DNA of 64,000 nucleotides from JAFAXD01 sp051985675 (GTDB lineage Bacteria; Pseudomonadota; Alphaproteobacteria; Rhizobiales; Xanthobacteraceae). Where the stretch lies: contig JBPYFJ010000153.1 in NCBI GenBank assembly GCA_051985675.1, positions 1-64,000 of the forward strand. The letters run 5' to 3'. Within the stretch, counting starts at the first letter, position 1, and each line of letters opens with the position of its first letter. Shown here one piece after another: positions 14,860 through 26,250 of the stretch. Made by a program: the position numbers and the translations under genes. A model generated the notes under the pieces. That model saw only the letters and a list, made by a program, of their open reading frames with translations, was not told where the DNA came from and did no database searches.

Positions 14860-17505
14860 ATGCGTACCGAACAAGCCCGTCCCGTCCGCCTCGAGAATTA
14901 TCGCCCGCCCGACTGGCTGGTCGAGACCGTCGCGCTCGATATCTCGCTCGACCCCGCGCGCAGCCGGGTCCGCAGCACGCTCAGGCTCAAGCCAAATCCG
15001 GATGCCGCGGCGGCCCCACTGGTGCTCGACGGCGACGAGCTGACGCTCGTTTCGGTCAAGCTCGACGGCAAGGCGCTTGCCGCCGACACATTCACCGCCA
15101 CGCCCGACGGCCTCACCATCCCGCAGCCGCCGCAGCGCGAATGTGTGCTCGAGATCGAGACCGTGGTTGATCCCACCAACAACACGCAGCTGATGGGGCT
15201 CTTCCGCTCGAGCGGAACCTATTGCACCCAGTGCGAGCCCGAGGGATTTCGCCGCATCACCTATTTCCCGGATCGGCCGGACGTGATGGCGGTCTACACC
15301 ACCCGCATCGAGGCCGACAAAGACGAGGCCCCGGTCCTGCTGGCGAACGGCAACCTGATCGAGTCGGGCGAGATCGCCGGGACCAATCGGCATTTCGCGG
15401 TCTGGTCCGATCCTTTCCGCAAGCCGAGCTATCTGTTCGCGATGGTCGGCGGCAAGCTCGGCTCGATCGCCGATACCTTCACCACCCGCTCGGGCCGCAC
15501 GGTCGCGCTCAAGATCTTTGTCGAGCCCGGCAAGGAGGATCGCGCCGGCTACGCCATGGATTCGCTCAAGCGCGCCATGCGCTGGGACGAGCAGGCGTTC
15601 GGGCGCGAATACGATCTCGACATCTTCATGATCGTCGCGGTGTCCGACTTCAACATGGGGGCGATGGAGAACAAGGGCCTCAACATCTTCAACGACAAGT
15701 ACGTGCTGGCCTCGGCGCAGACGGCGACCGACGCGGACTATGCCAGCATCGAGGGGGTGATCGCGCACGAATATTTCCACAACTGGACCGGCGACCGCAT
15801 CACCTGCCGCGACTGGTTTCAGCTGTGCTTGAAGGAAGGCCTGACCGTCTTTCGCGACCAGGAATTCACTTCCGACCAGCGCTCGCGGCCGGTCAAGCGG
15901 ATCGCCGATGTGCGCGCGCTGCGCGCACAGCAATTCGTGGAGGACGCCGGCCCCCTCGCCCATCCGGTGCGGCCGGAGGTCTATCACGAGATCAGCAATT
16001 TCTACACCGCGACGGTGTATGAAAAGGGCGCCGAAGTCGTGCGCATGCTCAAGACCCTGCTCGGGCCGGAGGGCTTCCGGCGCGGCATGGATCGCTACTT
16101 CGAGCGCCACGACGGGCAGGCCGTCACCATCGAGGATTTCGTGCAGAGCTTCGCGGACGCGACCGGCGCCGACCTCGGTCAGTTCATGCGCTGGTATCGC
16201 CAGGCCGGCACGCCCGAGGTCACCGTTACGGTTCGCCACGACCAGGCCGCGCGAACCTGTGCGCTCGAGATCCGGCAAACGGTCCCGCCGACGCCCGGGC
16301 AGCAGGCCAAGCAGCCGATGGTGATACCGCTGGCAGTCGCGCTGCTCGATTCGAACGGACGCGAGCTGCCACTGGTCGTGGCGGACGGCGCTGCGCCGCA
16401 ACGCAGCGTGCTGACGCTGACCAAGCCGGCCGAAACATTCGTGTTCACCGGGATTACCGAGCGTCCGGTGCCGTCGCTCAATCGCTCCTTCTCGGCTCCG
16501 ATCAAGCTCGCCATCGAGCGGACGGCGGATGATCTGCGCTTCCTGGCGGCCCACGACACCGATCCGTTCAACCGCTGGCAGGCGCTGCAGACATTCGCCA
16601 CCGGCGTGCTGATCGACAACGTGGGAAAGCGTCCCGACCGCGGGGCTTCGCGCAACAAGGGCCTGATCGAGGCGCTTGCCTCCGTGCTCGCCGATCACGC
16701 GCTGGAACCTGCGTTCGCGGCGCTGGCGCTCACCTTGCCGTCGGAGGCCGACATCGCGCGCGACATCGGCAAGGACGTCGATCCCGGTGCAATTTTCCGC
16801 GAACGCACGAGCTTGCGGGCCTTGATGGGCGGCGAGCTTGCCGAAGCGCTGCGGCTGACCTACCGGCGCATGACCTCGTCGCAACCCTATTCGCCGGACG
16901 CCGCCAGCGCCGGCCGCCGCGCGCTGCGCAACAGTTGCCTCGATCTGCTGGTGGCGACCGGAGACAAGACGGCGCGCGCCTTGGCGGTCGAGCAATTTAC
17001 CGCCGCCGACAATATGACCGACCGGCTGGCGGCGCTCGCAACGCTGTCGCTGCAGGACGTGCCGGAGCGCCACACCGCGTTGGAAGCGTTCTACGCGCGC
17101 TATCAGTCCGACGCGCTGGTCATCGATAAATGGCTGGCGTTGCAGGCGGCGATCCCGGAAGCCGGGACGCTCGACCGGGTGCGCGCGCTGACCTCCCACA
17201 AGGCATTTTCGTTCAGCAACCCGAACCGGGTGCGCAGCCTGATCGGCGCGTTCGCGCAAGCGAACCAGACACAGTTCAACCGCGTCGACGGCTTGGGCTA
17301 CGACTTCGTGGCCGACTGCGTGCTCGCGCTCGATCCGAAGAACCCGCAAGTTGCGGCACGCCTGATGACGGCATTTCGGAGCTGGCGCGCGCTCGAGCCG
17401 GTGCGGCGCGCCAAAGCCGAGGCGACGCTGCGACGCGTCGCGCGGAATGCCGGGCTTTCGCGCGACGTTCGCGACATCGTGGATCGCTCGCTGGCGCAAA
17501 CTTGA
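14860..17505 (+). CDS. pepN: Aminopeptidase N (M1 family)
   Basis: 881 aa, the normal length for bacterial PepN. The GAMEN substrate-recognition motif is at 267-271. The zinc site HEYFHNWTGDR has H303, E304 and H307, with the third ligand E326 in CLKEGLT. The C-terminal half is the helical PepN domain (DUF3458-type). It is a cytoplasmic zinc aminopeptidase that removes N-terminal residues in late protein turnover. It has no signal peptide. It follows the CDF gene closely and is closed by a T-run hairpin. The reverse strand here is open for over 900 codons, but that is a GC-rich shadow. Confidence 0.97.
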   Translation: MRTEQARPVRLENYRPPDWLVETVALDISLDPARSRVRSTLRLKPNPDAAAAPLVLDGDELTLVSVKLDGKALAADTFTATPDGLTIPQPPQRECVLEIETVVDPTNNTQLMGLFRSSGTYCTQCEPEGFRRITYFPDRPDVMAVYTTRIEADKDEAPVLLANGNLIESGEIAGTNRHFAVWSDPFRKPSYLFAMVGGKLGSIADTFTTRSGRTVALKIFVEPGKEDRAGYAMDSLKRAMRWDEQAFGREYDLDIFMIVAVSDFNMGAMENKGLNIFNDKYVLASAQTATDADYASIEGVIAHEYFHNWTGDRITCRDWFQLCLKEGLTVFRDQEFTSDQRSRPVKRIADVRALRAQQFVEDAGPLAHPVRPEVYHEISNFYTATVYEKGAEVVRMLKTLLGPEGFRRGMDRYFERHDGQAVTIEDFVQSFADATGADLGQFMRWYRQAGTPEVTVTVRHDQAARTCALEIRQTVPPTPGQQAKQPMVIPLAVALLDSNGRELPLVVADGAAPQRSVLTLTKPAETFVFTGITERPVPSLNRSFSAPIKLAIERTADDLRFLAAHDTDPFNRWQALQTFATGVLIDNVGKRPDRGASRNKGLIEALASVLADHALEPAFAALALTLPSEADIARDIGKDVDPGAIFRERTSLRALMGGELAEALRLTYRRMTSSQPYSPDAASAGRRALRNSCLDLLVATGDKTARALAVEQFTAADNMTDRLAALATLSLQDVPERHTALEAFYARYQSDALVIDKWLALQAAIPEAGTLDRVRALTSHKAFSFSNPNRVRSLIGAFAQANQTQFNRVDGLGYDFVADCVLALDPKNPQVAARLMTAFRSWRALEPVRRAKAEATLRRVARNAGLSRDVRDIVDRSLAQT

Positions 17506-17538
17506 GGGCGCTCCTCCCCTGAACGGGGGACAGAAAAC

Positions 17539-17558
17539 CCGCGTTGGACGCGGCTTTT
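17539..17558 (+). terminator. Rho-independent terminator after pepN
   Basis: CCGCGT (17539-17544) and ACGCGG (17548-17553) form a 6-bp stem on a TGG loop, followed by CTTTT. A weaker CCCC-TGAA-CGGGG hairpin lies just before it. Confidence 0.6.
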
Positions 17559-17708
17559 GCCGCACTGTCACAGGTTAACAAAATTATAAAATCCGAGCCG
17601 GCGACTCTCGACAAGGGTCGCCGATTGGATTCAAATACCCTTGATTCGGAGAGATGCGGCACATCCTTCCGGTCAACGCGAAGGGGACGATCCGAACGGA
17701 GGCCAGCA

Positions 17709-20024
<2,316 letters not shown>

Positions 20025-20142
20025 GTTCGTCGCAAGCTTTGGGTGGGGTGCTTGGGGTGGGCTGGGCCGCGTCCGATGTTGTAGCATCGGGCGCGGCCAG
20101 GGCCCGTTGCCCGGCCGGTTGCGCAATGAACCGCCGGTTACC

Positions 20143-21108
20143 ATGCGAACAATCATTCTGTCCGCGCTCGTCGTCAGTGCCGCCGTCGTGTTGATCGCCG
20201 TGGTTGGCGCCGCGATCTTCATCGCCGCCAATTGGGCGCCCGAACGCAGCGTCGAGGATCTGCGTGCCCGCTGGGCGCCGCCGCCCTCGACGTTCATCGA
20301 TGTCGGCGGTCTGAGCGTGCACGTGCGCGACGAAGGACCGCGCACCGATGACAGCCCGATCGTGCTCCTGCACGGCTCCGGGTCATCGCTGCATGCATGG
20401 GATGGCTGGGCGGACGCGCTCAAGGGTGAGCGGCGCGTCATTCGCTTCGACATCGTCGGGTTCGGACTCACGGGTCCTTCGCCGGACGGGCTCTATTCCC
20501 TGGACCGCGACGTCAAGCTCGTGACCGGGGTGCTCGACAAGCTCGCCGTCGCCCACTGCGTTCTGGGCGGTAACTCGCTCGGCGGCGCGATCGCCTGGCG
20601 GACGGCCCTCGCCGAACCCGGTCGCGTCGACAAGCTCATTCTGGTCGATGCCGGCGGTTATCCTTCGCAACCAACCTCAGTGCCGCTCGGCGTCTGGCTG
20701 ATGCGCCTGCCGCTCGCCGGCGCGCTTTTGGAGCATACGCTGCCGCGCTTCCTGGTCGAGCAGGGCTACCGCAACATCTACGGCGATCCGAACAAGGTCA
20801 CGCAGGAACAAATCGAGCGCTCGGTCGAACTCACCCAGCGCGCGGGCAACCGCCGTGCCTTGATCGATCGCGCCAGGCAGCGCAGGCCGGGCGCCATGAC
20901 CGACCGCATCGCCGATCTGAAGCTGCCGACCCTGATCATCTGGGGCGGACGTGACCGGCTGATTGTGCCGTCAGACGCCGAACGGTTTCATCGTGATATT
21001 GCGGGCAGCAAGCTCGTCGTCTTCGATGATCTCGGGCATGCCCCGGAAGAGGAAGATCCCGCCCGAAGCGTCGCGGCGGTCAAACAGTTTCTCGGATCGG
21101 AGCGCTAG
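20143..21108 (+). CDS. Membrane-anchored alpha/beta hydrolase
   Basis: 321 aa from ATG 20143; earlier in-frame codons would overlap the kinase gene. One N-terminal helix (about 3-27) works as anchor or signal. The fold features are VLLHGSGSSLHAWDGW (oxyanion-hole HG), GGNSLGGAIAWR with nucleophile serine in GNSLGG, IIWGGRDRLIV carrying the acid, and DLGHAPEEEDP with the catalytic histidine. It resembles epoxide hydrolase / haloalkane dehalogenase-like carboxylester hydrolases. The exact reaction cannot be named. It ends by overlapping the convergent next gene by 29 bases. Confidence 0.85.
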   Translation: MRTIILSALVVSAAVVLIAVVGAAIFIAANWAPERSVEDLRARWAPPPSTFIDVGGLSVHVRDEGPRTDDSPIVLLHGSGSSLHAWDGWADALKGERRVIRFDIVGFGLTGPSPDGLYSLDRDVKLVTGVLDKLAVAHCVLGGNSLGGAIAWRTALAEPGRVDKLILVDAGGYPSQPTSVPLGVWLMRLPLAGALLEHTLPRFLVEQGYRNIYGDPNKVTQEQIERSVELTQRAGNRRALIDRARQRRPGAMTDRIADLKLPTLIIWGGRDRLIVPSDAERFHRDIAGSKLVVFDDLGHAPEEEDPARSVAAVKQFLGSER

Positions 21109-21736
21109 GCTTCGCATCGCTTGCGGCTGCTGACAGGCGCGCGCGGCTGCGCGTGGCCACCGCGCCGATTGCGGCACTGCACCGCTTGAGTATCGCGACC
21201 CACGAAACGGCGGGCCGTGATTTTCGATCGGTATGCGCGGGGCGCAGCGCGGCGCGGCGGCGCCGCCGCGCTTGCGCCGCCTTGGGTTGCAACACGATCT
21301 TCACGATCTGGTCGCTCTGCAGGTGGCCGCGCTGCTCCAGGGCATCGGCAAGCCGCACCATGATTGCCCAGCGGTCTTTAACGATCCGATCCGCTTCCTC
21401 ACGCGCCAGGCGCACGAGTTGCTGCGCCTCCCGGTGCGACGGAGCGACGCTCGCGGCTAATGTGCTCGCGCGCTCGAGGTGAGCGCTGTCATCGGCGCTC
21501 AGGCCGGTTCTCGACCGGGTCGCACGGCCCGCCGACCAGATGATCAGTTTGCTGAACAACGGCAAATCGTTGAAGCCGTCGATCTCGCAGGCCCCGCCCC
21601 GCCCGAAGCGCCCGGCGTTCAGGCGCCGCACGTGGGCACCCAAGACTACGGCACTGACGGCTTGTGCGCTGATGTAGATGCGAATCGCGCGCAGGTCGCG
21701 CTTGCGGTTGATCAGCCCAGAAACAAAGCCCCTCAT
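21080..21736 (-). CDS. Hypothetical protein resembling the C-terminal helices of FtsH-type (M41) peptidases
   Basis: 218 aa from ATG 21736. The central part, REAQQLVRLAREEADRIVK, then LADALEQRGHLQSDQIVKIV, looks like the last helical segment of M41/FtsH proteases, but no HEAGH zinc motif or AAA domain is present. The N-terminal part (ISAQAVSAVVLGAHVRRLN) is not recognised. The last 60 residues are Arg/Ala-rich and could be poorly constrained. The gene's 3' end overlaps the convergent hydrolase by 29 bases. It could be a remnant of a longer peptidase gene. Bases 21737-21881 up to glnE hold nothing. Confidence 0.5.
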   Translation of the reverse strand: MRGFVSGLINRKRDLRAIRIYISAQAVSAVVLGAHVRRLNAGRFGRGGACEIDGFNDLPLFSKLIIWSAGRATRSRTGLSADDSAHLERASTLAASVAPSHREAQQLVRLAREEADRIVKDRWAIMVRLADALEQRGHLQSDQIVKIVLQPKAAQARRRRRAALRPAHTDRKSRPAVSWVAILKRCSAAIGAVATRSRARLSAAASDAKPSAPIRETV

Positions 21737-21881
21737 GCCATCGCCCCCAGTAGCGCCGATTTACGGTCCCCAATCGCCTAGGCTTTTTTCCGCAGAATTA
21801 CGGCCAAAAAACGAGCTGGGGCGGATCCGCGGACCGGCCGGGCAAGCCCATGTTCCGCCGCCCGATCAAGGCGTTGCCGGT

Positions 21882-24833
21882 CTAAGGCGTTCCGATGATC
21901 CCCTCGAAGCTTTTGCGGACCCGCGCCTGCGTTTCAATGAGATCCGCCTCCAGCGTTGCAAAGTCCGGCACGTCGCCCGCTCTGGCCAGGAGGCGAAGCA
22001 GCCCCGCGCCGGCCGTCCTTGGATCGAACGGGCCGCTAACGCACAGGCGAAGGACCTGGGTGAGGTCGTGATAGAGCCCGGCCGCCGGCCGCAGCACCTC
22101 GGCGTCAGCCGGCGCGAGGACGCCGGCGCGCGCGGCCTTTTCGAGGACGCGCACCGTCGAGGTGTCCAGAAGCTCGGGGACGGATGCGGCGTGCATCAAC
22201 TGCAGGTACTGGGCAATGAACTCGATGTCGATCAACCCGCCGGCGGCGTCCTTGAGATTCCAATGATCCTGCTCGCCACGCTCGGCCGCGATCGCCCGCC
22301 GCATGTCCACGACGTCGGAGGCGACCGGCGCCGGATCCCGCGGCCGCCGCAGCACGCTGCCGATCAGCGCTTCGATGCGCGCTTTAAATACCGGCGAACC
22401 GGATATGACGCGCGCCCGCGTCAGCGCCATGTGCTCCCAGGTCCAGGCCTCGTTGTTCTGGTAGTTGCTGAACGATGCAAATGACGTCGCCAGCGGGCCC
22501 GACCGGCCGGACGGCCGCAGCCGCATGTCGACGGCGTAGAGCCGGCCGTAGTTGGTGGGCGAGGTCAGCGCGTTGATCAGCCGCTGGGTGAGGCGCGCAA
22601 AATACTGGCTTCCGATCAGCGGCCGCGGCCCGTCCGACACCGGACGTTCGTCGTCGAAATCGTAGACGAGGATCAGGTCGAGGTCCGAACCGGCGGTCAT
22701 CTCGCGTCCGCCGAGCTTGCCCACGGCGAGGATCGCGATCTCCTGACCCGCGATGCGGCCATGCTCCGCGGCGAAGCGCTCCTGGGTTGCCCGCAGCATC
22801 GCGCGGATCAGTATTTCGGCGAGCTGTGCGAACGCGTCTCCGGCCTGTTCGGCCGTGATCGTCCCGGAGATCACGCGTACACCGATCAGGAACATGTGCT
22901 CCAGGCCAAACACCCGTCCGCGGTCGAGGAAATCCTCGAATGAGGAGGCCTGATCGATAAAGACCGTGAGCTTCTGCTCGAGCATGGGCGCGTCGGGCAA
23001 GGCGCCGAAGAACGCGGGGTCGAGCACCGCATCGGCTACGTCCGGCTGTTGCGCCAGAATGTCGGCGAGACGGGGGGCGGTGGCCAGGATCGCGGCCAGC
23101 AGCGCCACCATCGCCTGGTTCTGCAGCAGCATCGAATAGAAGCGCGCACCGCCGTGCAGCGCGCTGAGGAACCGGTCGAACGCCGCGACCGCGCTGTCCG
23201 GGTTGTCGGCCTGCGCGAACTGCTCGAGCAAAAGCGGCAGCAGCTCGACGAAGTGCTGGCGTGCGAACTCGCCCCGCAGCGAGCGATATTCGCGGTTCAG
23301 CCAATGTGTGATGATTGCGGCGACTTCCACCGGCTGCCGGAAGCCCAGCGCGGCAAGCCGATCAACCGTCGCGCGCATGTTGCCTGGATCGAACACGCCA
23401 CGCGCGCCCGGCGGCGACGGCGGCGCCTCGAACAGGTTGGCGTAGTGCCGCTGGACATTGCGCAAGTGCGTCAACAGGACGCTCGCGAACGCATCGCGAC
23501 CGGTGAATCCCATGAACCGTGCGAAGTGTTCCAGGGCGGCGCGTTCGGTCGGCAACGTATGGGTTTGCTCATCCGCCACCATCTGCAGCCGGTGCTCGAC
23601 AGTGCGCAGGAACCGATAGGCGGCGTCGAGCTCCGCGCAGGCACCGGGCTTGATCCAGCCGTGTTGGGCCAATGCGGCGAGCGTCGGCAGGGTTGCGCGG
23701 GAGCGCAGCTCCGGGTTGCGACCGCCGGCAATCAATTGCTGAGTCTGGACGAAAAATTCGATCTCGCGGATGCCGCCGCGCCCGAGCTTCACGTTGTGGC
23801 CTTCGACTGCGATCTCGCCGTGACCACGATAGACGTGGATCTGCTGTTTCATCGCATGGACGTCGGCGAGCGCCGCGTAATCGAGATACTTGCGCCAGAC
23901 GAACGGCTGCAGATCTGACAACAGCGCGTCCCCTGCCGCGCGGTCACCGGCGGCGACGCGTGCCTTGATCATCGCCGCGCGCTCCCAGTTCTGGCCGCGG
24001 CGTTCGTAGTAATCGAGCGCAAACGGCACCGATACGGCGATCTGGGTCGACGACGGATCCGGCCGCAACCGAACATCCACGCGAAACACATAGCCGTCGC
24101 TGGTGCGTTCCTGCAGCAGCTTGATGAGCCTGCGGGTCATGCGCACGAACAGCATGGCCGGCTCCGCGCGCGCCACCCGGGCGACGTCGGGGTCGAACAT
24201 CACGATCAGATCAATGTCGCTCGAATAGTTGAGCTCGTGCGCGCCCATCTTGCCGAGTGCCAGCACGAAATACCCGGACCCGGGCTCGGGCCGCGCGGGA
24301 TCGGGAACCAAAAGCCCGTCCTCACGCACGGCCTCGGCCAGTACGTGGCGCACGGCCGCTGCGACCGCGGCATCGCTGATCTGCGTGAGCGCGTGCGTGA
24401 TCGTCGGAAGGTCCCACACGCCGCCGATGTCTGCGGCTGCGATCAGGAGAGACGCTTCCGCTTTGCCCTGGCGCCAGATCCGCATTGCGGCGGCCTGCTC
24501 CTCGGCCGCTCCGGCGGCCATGTCGGTGAGGAGCGTTGCAAGTCGAGCCTGCGGATCGCAGGTCAAGAGCGCAAGCCAGCGGGCCGGCGACTCAACGATC
24601 AGATCAAAGAGATAGGGTGAGCCATCGGCGATGACGTCAGTCAGCGCGCGGGCGCGCGGGTGGTCTTCAAACAGCGTCGCCAGCGCTTCGCGTTCGGGCG
24701 CATCGCCAAGGGCATGCAGCAATGCCTCGACCCGCGGCCGCCCGGTCGGGGGCGCGGGCAGCAACGTCAGGCGCTCAACGAGCGTCGGCGATGGGCCGGC
24801 TAAATGTTGCGGCAGTGCAAAGGCTTCTGTCAC
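21882..24833 (-). CDS. glnE: Bifunctional glutamine synthetase adenylyltransferase / adenylyl-removing enzyme
   Basis: 983 aa, normal length, from a GTG start. It has two nucleotidyltransferase halves: the first with YSSDIDLIVMFDPD and the second with AGSDLDLILVYDFD, each carrying the GSD-type metal-binding aspartates. GlnE domains follow each NTase, with RLQMVADEQTHTLP in the first half and the helical PII-GlnB-responsive region towards the C-terminus. It adenylylates and deadenylylates glutamine synthetase according to PII and glutamine status, controlling nitrogen assimilation. The histidine kinase gene upstream ends 9 bases away, so glnE probably sits at the end of the degP-RR-HK transcript. 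Confidence 0.97.
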   Translation of the reverse strand: MTEAFALPQHLAGPSPTLVERLTLLPAPPTGRPRVEALLHALGDAPEREALATLFEDHPRARALTDVIADGSPYLFDLIVESPARWLALLTCDPQARLATLLTDMAAGAAEEQAAAMRIWRQGKAEASLLIAAADIGGVWDLPTITHALTQISDAAVAAAVRHVLAEAVREDGLLVPDPARPEPGSGYFVLALGKMGAHELNYSSDIDLIVMFDPDVARVARAEPAMLFVRMTRRLIKLLQERTSDGYVFRVDVRLRPDPSSTQIAVSVPFALDYYERRGQNWERAAMIKARVAAGDRAAGDALLSDLQPFVWRKYLDYAALADVHAMKQQIHVYRGHGEIAVEGHNVKLGRGGIREIEFFVQTQQLIAGGRNPELRSRATLPTLAALAQHGWIKPGACAELDAAYRFLRTVEHRLQMVADEQTHTLPTERAALEHFARFMGFTGRDAFASVLLTHLRNVQRHYANLFEAPPSPPGARGVFDPGNMRATVDRLAALGFRQPVEVAAIITHWLNREYRSLRGEFARQHFVELLPLLLEQFAQADNPDSAVAAFDRFLSALHGGARFYSMLLQNQAMVALLAAILATAPRLADILAQQPDVADAVLDPAFFGALPDAPMLEQKLTVFIDQASSFEDFLDRGRVFGLEHMFLIGVRVISGTITAEQAGDAFAQLAEILIRAMLRATQERFAAEHGRIAGQEIAILAVGKLGGREMTAGSDLDLILVYDFDDERPVSDGPRPLIGSQYFARLTQRLINALTSPTNYGRLYAVDMRLRPSGRSGPLATSFASFSNYQNNEAWTWEHMALTRARVISGSPVFKARIEALIGSVLRRPRDPAPVASDVVDMRRAIAAERGEQDHWNLKDAAGGLIDIEFIAQYLQLMHAASVPELLDTSTVRVLEKAARAGVLAPADAEVLRPAAGLYHDLTQVLRLCVSGPFDPRTAGAGLLRLLARAGDVPDFATLEADLIETQARVRKSFEGIIGTP

Positions 24834-24842
24834 GCCCCAACG

Positions 24843-26243
24843 TCAGGCCGCGACCCGCGGCAAGTCAAGGATCGCCTTCAGGCCCGGGGCATTGTCCTCA
24901 AGCTTGAGTTCACCCCCGTGCAACCTGGCGACCGCCGCGGCGAGGCTCAGCCCGAGCCCTGAGCCGGGTTTGGTCCGGCTCTGCTCGAGGCGGACGAAAC
25001 GCTCCACCACGTGGGCGCGATCCGATGCCGGGATGCCGGGGCCGCCGTCGCGAACCGCGAGCTTGATGCGATCGCCCTCCGCGCCGGCCGTCACCACGAT
25101 CTCGGAGACCACGCCGTTGGCGCCGTTCGCTCCGGGCTCGGCCGCGTATTTGATCGCATTGTCGACGAGGTTCGCGAGCGCCTGGCTGACCAGCTCGCGG
25201 TTGCCTTTGACGGGCGCCGACGTCGTCTCCACGCGCAGCGCGAGGCCCTTGTCGTCGGCCAGCGGTTCATAAAGTTCGCTGACGTCATGGGCGACCTCGG
25301 CGGCGTCGAACTCGGACATCCCTTCCCGCGCTTCACCCGATTCGGCGCGCGCGATCATCAGGAGCGCGTTGAACGTGCGAATGAGCCCGTCGGACTCCTC
25401 GATCGTGGCTTCTAGCGCCCCGCGGTAGCCGGCTTCGTCCTTGGCGGTTCGCAACGCCTCCTCGGCATGGTTGCGCAAGCGCGTCAGCGGCGTGCGCAGG
25501 TCATGTGCGACGTTGTCGGAAACCTCCTTGAGCCCGCGCATCAACGCTTCGATGCGCTCCAACATGGCGTTGAGGTTGGATGCCAGCCGGTCGAGCTCGT
25601 CGCCCGACCCGGCGATTGGGAGGCGGCCGGAGAGGTCGCCCGCCATGATGGTCTGCGCCGTATGCGTCATCGCATCGACCCGGTTGAGCACGCGTCGGCT
25701 GACAAACACGCCGCCGGCAATCCCCAGGATCATCACGATCGCAAGCGACCAGCGTCCGGCATTGGCGATGATGTCGAACAGCCGTTCGCGCTCTTCCAGA
25801 TCGCGGCCGACCAGAAGGTGGAAGCCGCCGGGCAGCTGCAGCACCCGCACCAACGCGCGATGTTCGGCGGTTTCCGGCTCCTCGAGGCGACGATAGACGG
25901 TTTCCATCCAACCCGGCTTGGCCAGCACGCCCGGCACCAGCGAACCGATATTACCGGCCAATCCCTCCCCGCTCGGGGTCGTCACCAGATAGAGGCTCGA
26001 GCCGGGGCGGCGCGAGCGTGTTTCGATCACGAACACCAGCCGCCGGATGCCACCCTGGTTGTACTGCTCCGACAGGCCGGCGATTTCAGCGTCGACCGTG
26101 CTGGTGATCTCTTCGGTGATGAGACGGCGCGTGTTGAGGGCGAAATAGCCGAGCAGGAAGGCGGCAAACAGCGCAAACACCAGCAGATAGACGAGCGTTA
26201 GTCGAAACGCCGTCGCGCGAAACAGCTTAGCGAGCGCCGTCAC
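24843..26243 (-). CDS. Sensor histidine kinase of an OmpR/EnvZ-type pair
   Basis: 466 aa from GTG 26243. Membrane helices at about 15-33 and 162-181 flank a 130-residue periplasmic sensor. HAMP follows at about 180-235, then HisKA with H247 in SDNVAHDLRTPLTRLRNH, and HATPase_c (NLVDNAIKY, VRDGGPGIP, GSGLGLSLAAAV). The cognate regulator is at 27538-28218, but a 1.3-kb insertion now separates them. In the presumed original order the kinase start overlapped the end of the regulator. Position next to a DegP protease suggests envelope stress sensing, which is inference. Confidence 0.92.
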   Translation of the reverse strand: MTALAKLFRATAFRLTLVYLLVFALFAAFLLGYFALNTRRLITEEITSTVDAEIAGLSEQYNQGGIRRLVFVIETRSRRPGSSLYLVTTPSGEGLAGNIGSLVPGVLAKPGWMETVYRRLEEPETAEHRALVRVLQLPGGFHLLVGRDLEERERLFDIIANAGRWSLAIVMILGIAGGVFVSRRVLNRVDAMTHTAQTIMAGDLSGRLPIAGSGDELDRLASNLNAMLERIEALMRGLKEVSDNVAHDLRTPLTRLRNHAEEALRTAKDEAGYRGALEATIEESDGLIRTFNALLMIARAESGEAREGMSEFDAAEVAHDVSELYEPLADDKGLALRVETTSAPVKGNRELVSQALANLVDNAIKYAAEPGANGANGVVSEIVVTAGAEGDRIKLAVRDGGPGIPASDRAHVVERFVRLEQSRTKPGSGLGLSLAAAVARLHGGELKLEDNAPGLKAILDLPRVAA

Positions 26244-26250
26244 GGATCAT
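26227..26250. repeat. Left 24-bp direct repeat bounding the 1.3-kb insertion
   Basis: TTAGCGAGCGCCGTC followed by ACGGATCAT, identical at 23 of 24 positions to 27538-27561. On the minus strand this copy carries the GTG start and first codons of the histidine kinase, and would also encode the last residues and stop of the regulator. The one mismatch makes GTG here and GCG in the other copy. Confidence 0.9.

Noticed and set aside
14842..17571. A 909-codon open frame on the minus strand covering pepN
   Set aside because: The plus-strand frame encodes a full PepN with all catalytic motifs. The antisense frame is Arg/Gly/Ala/His-rich without any known domain, as usual for the complement of GC-rich genes.
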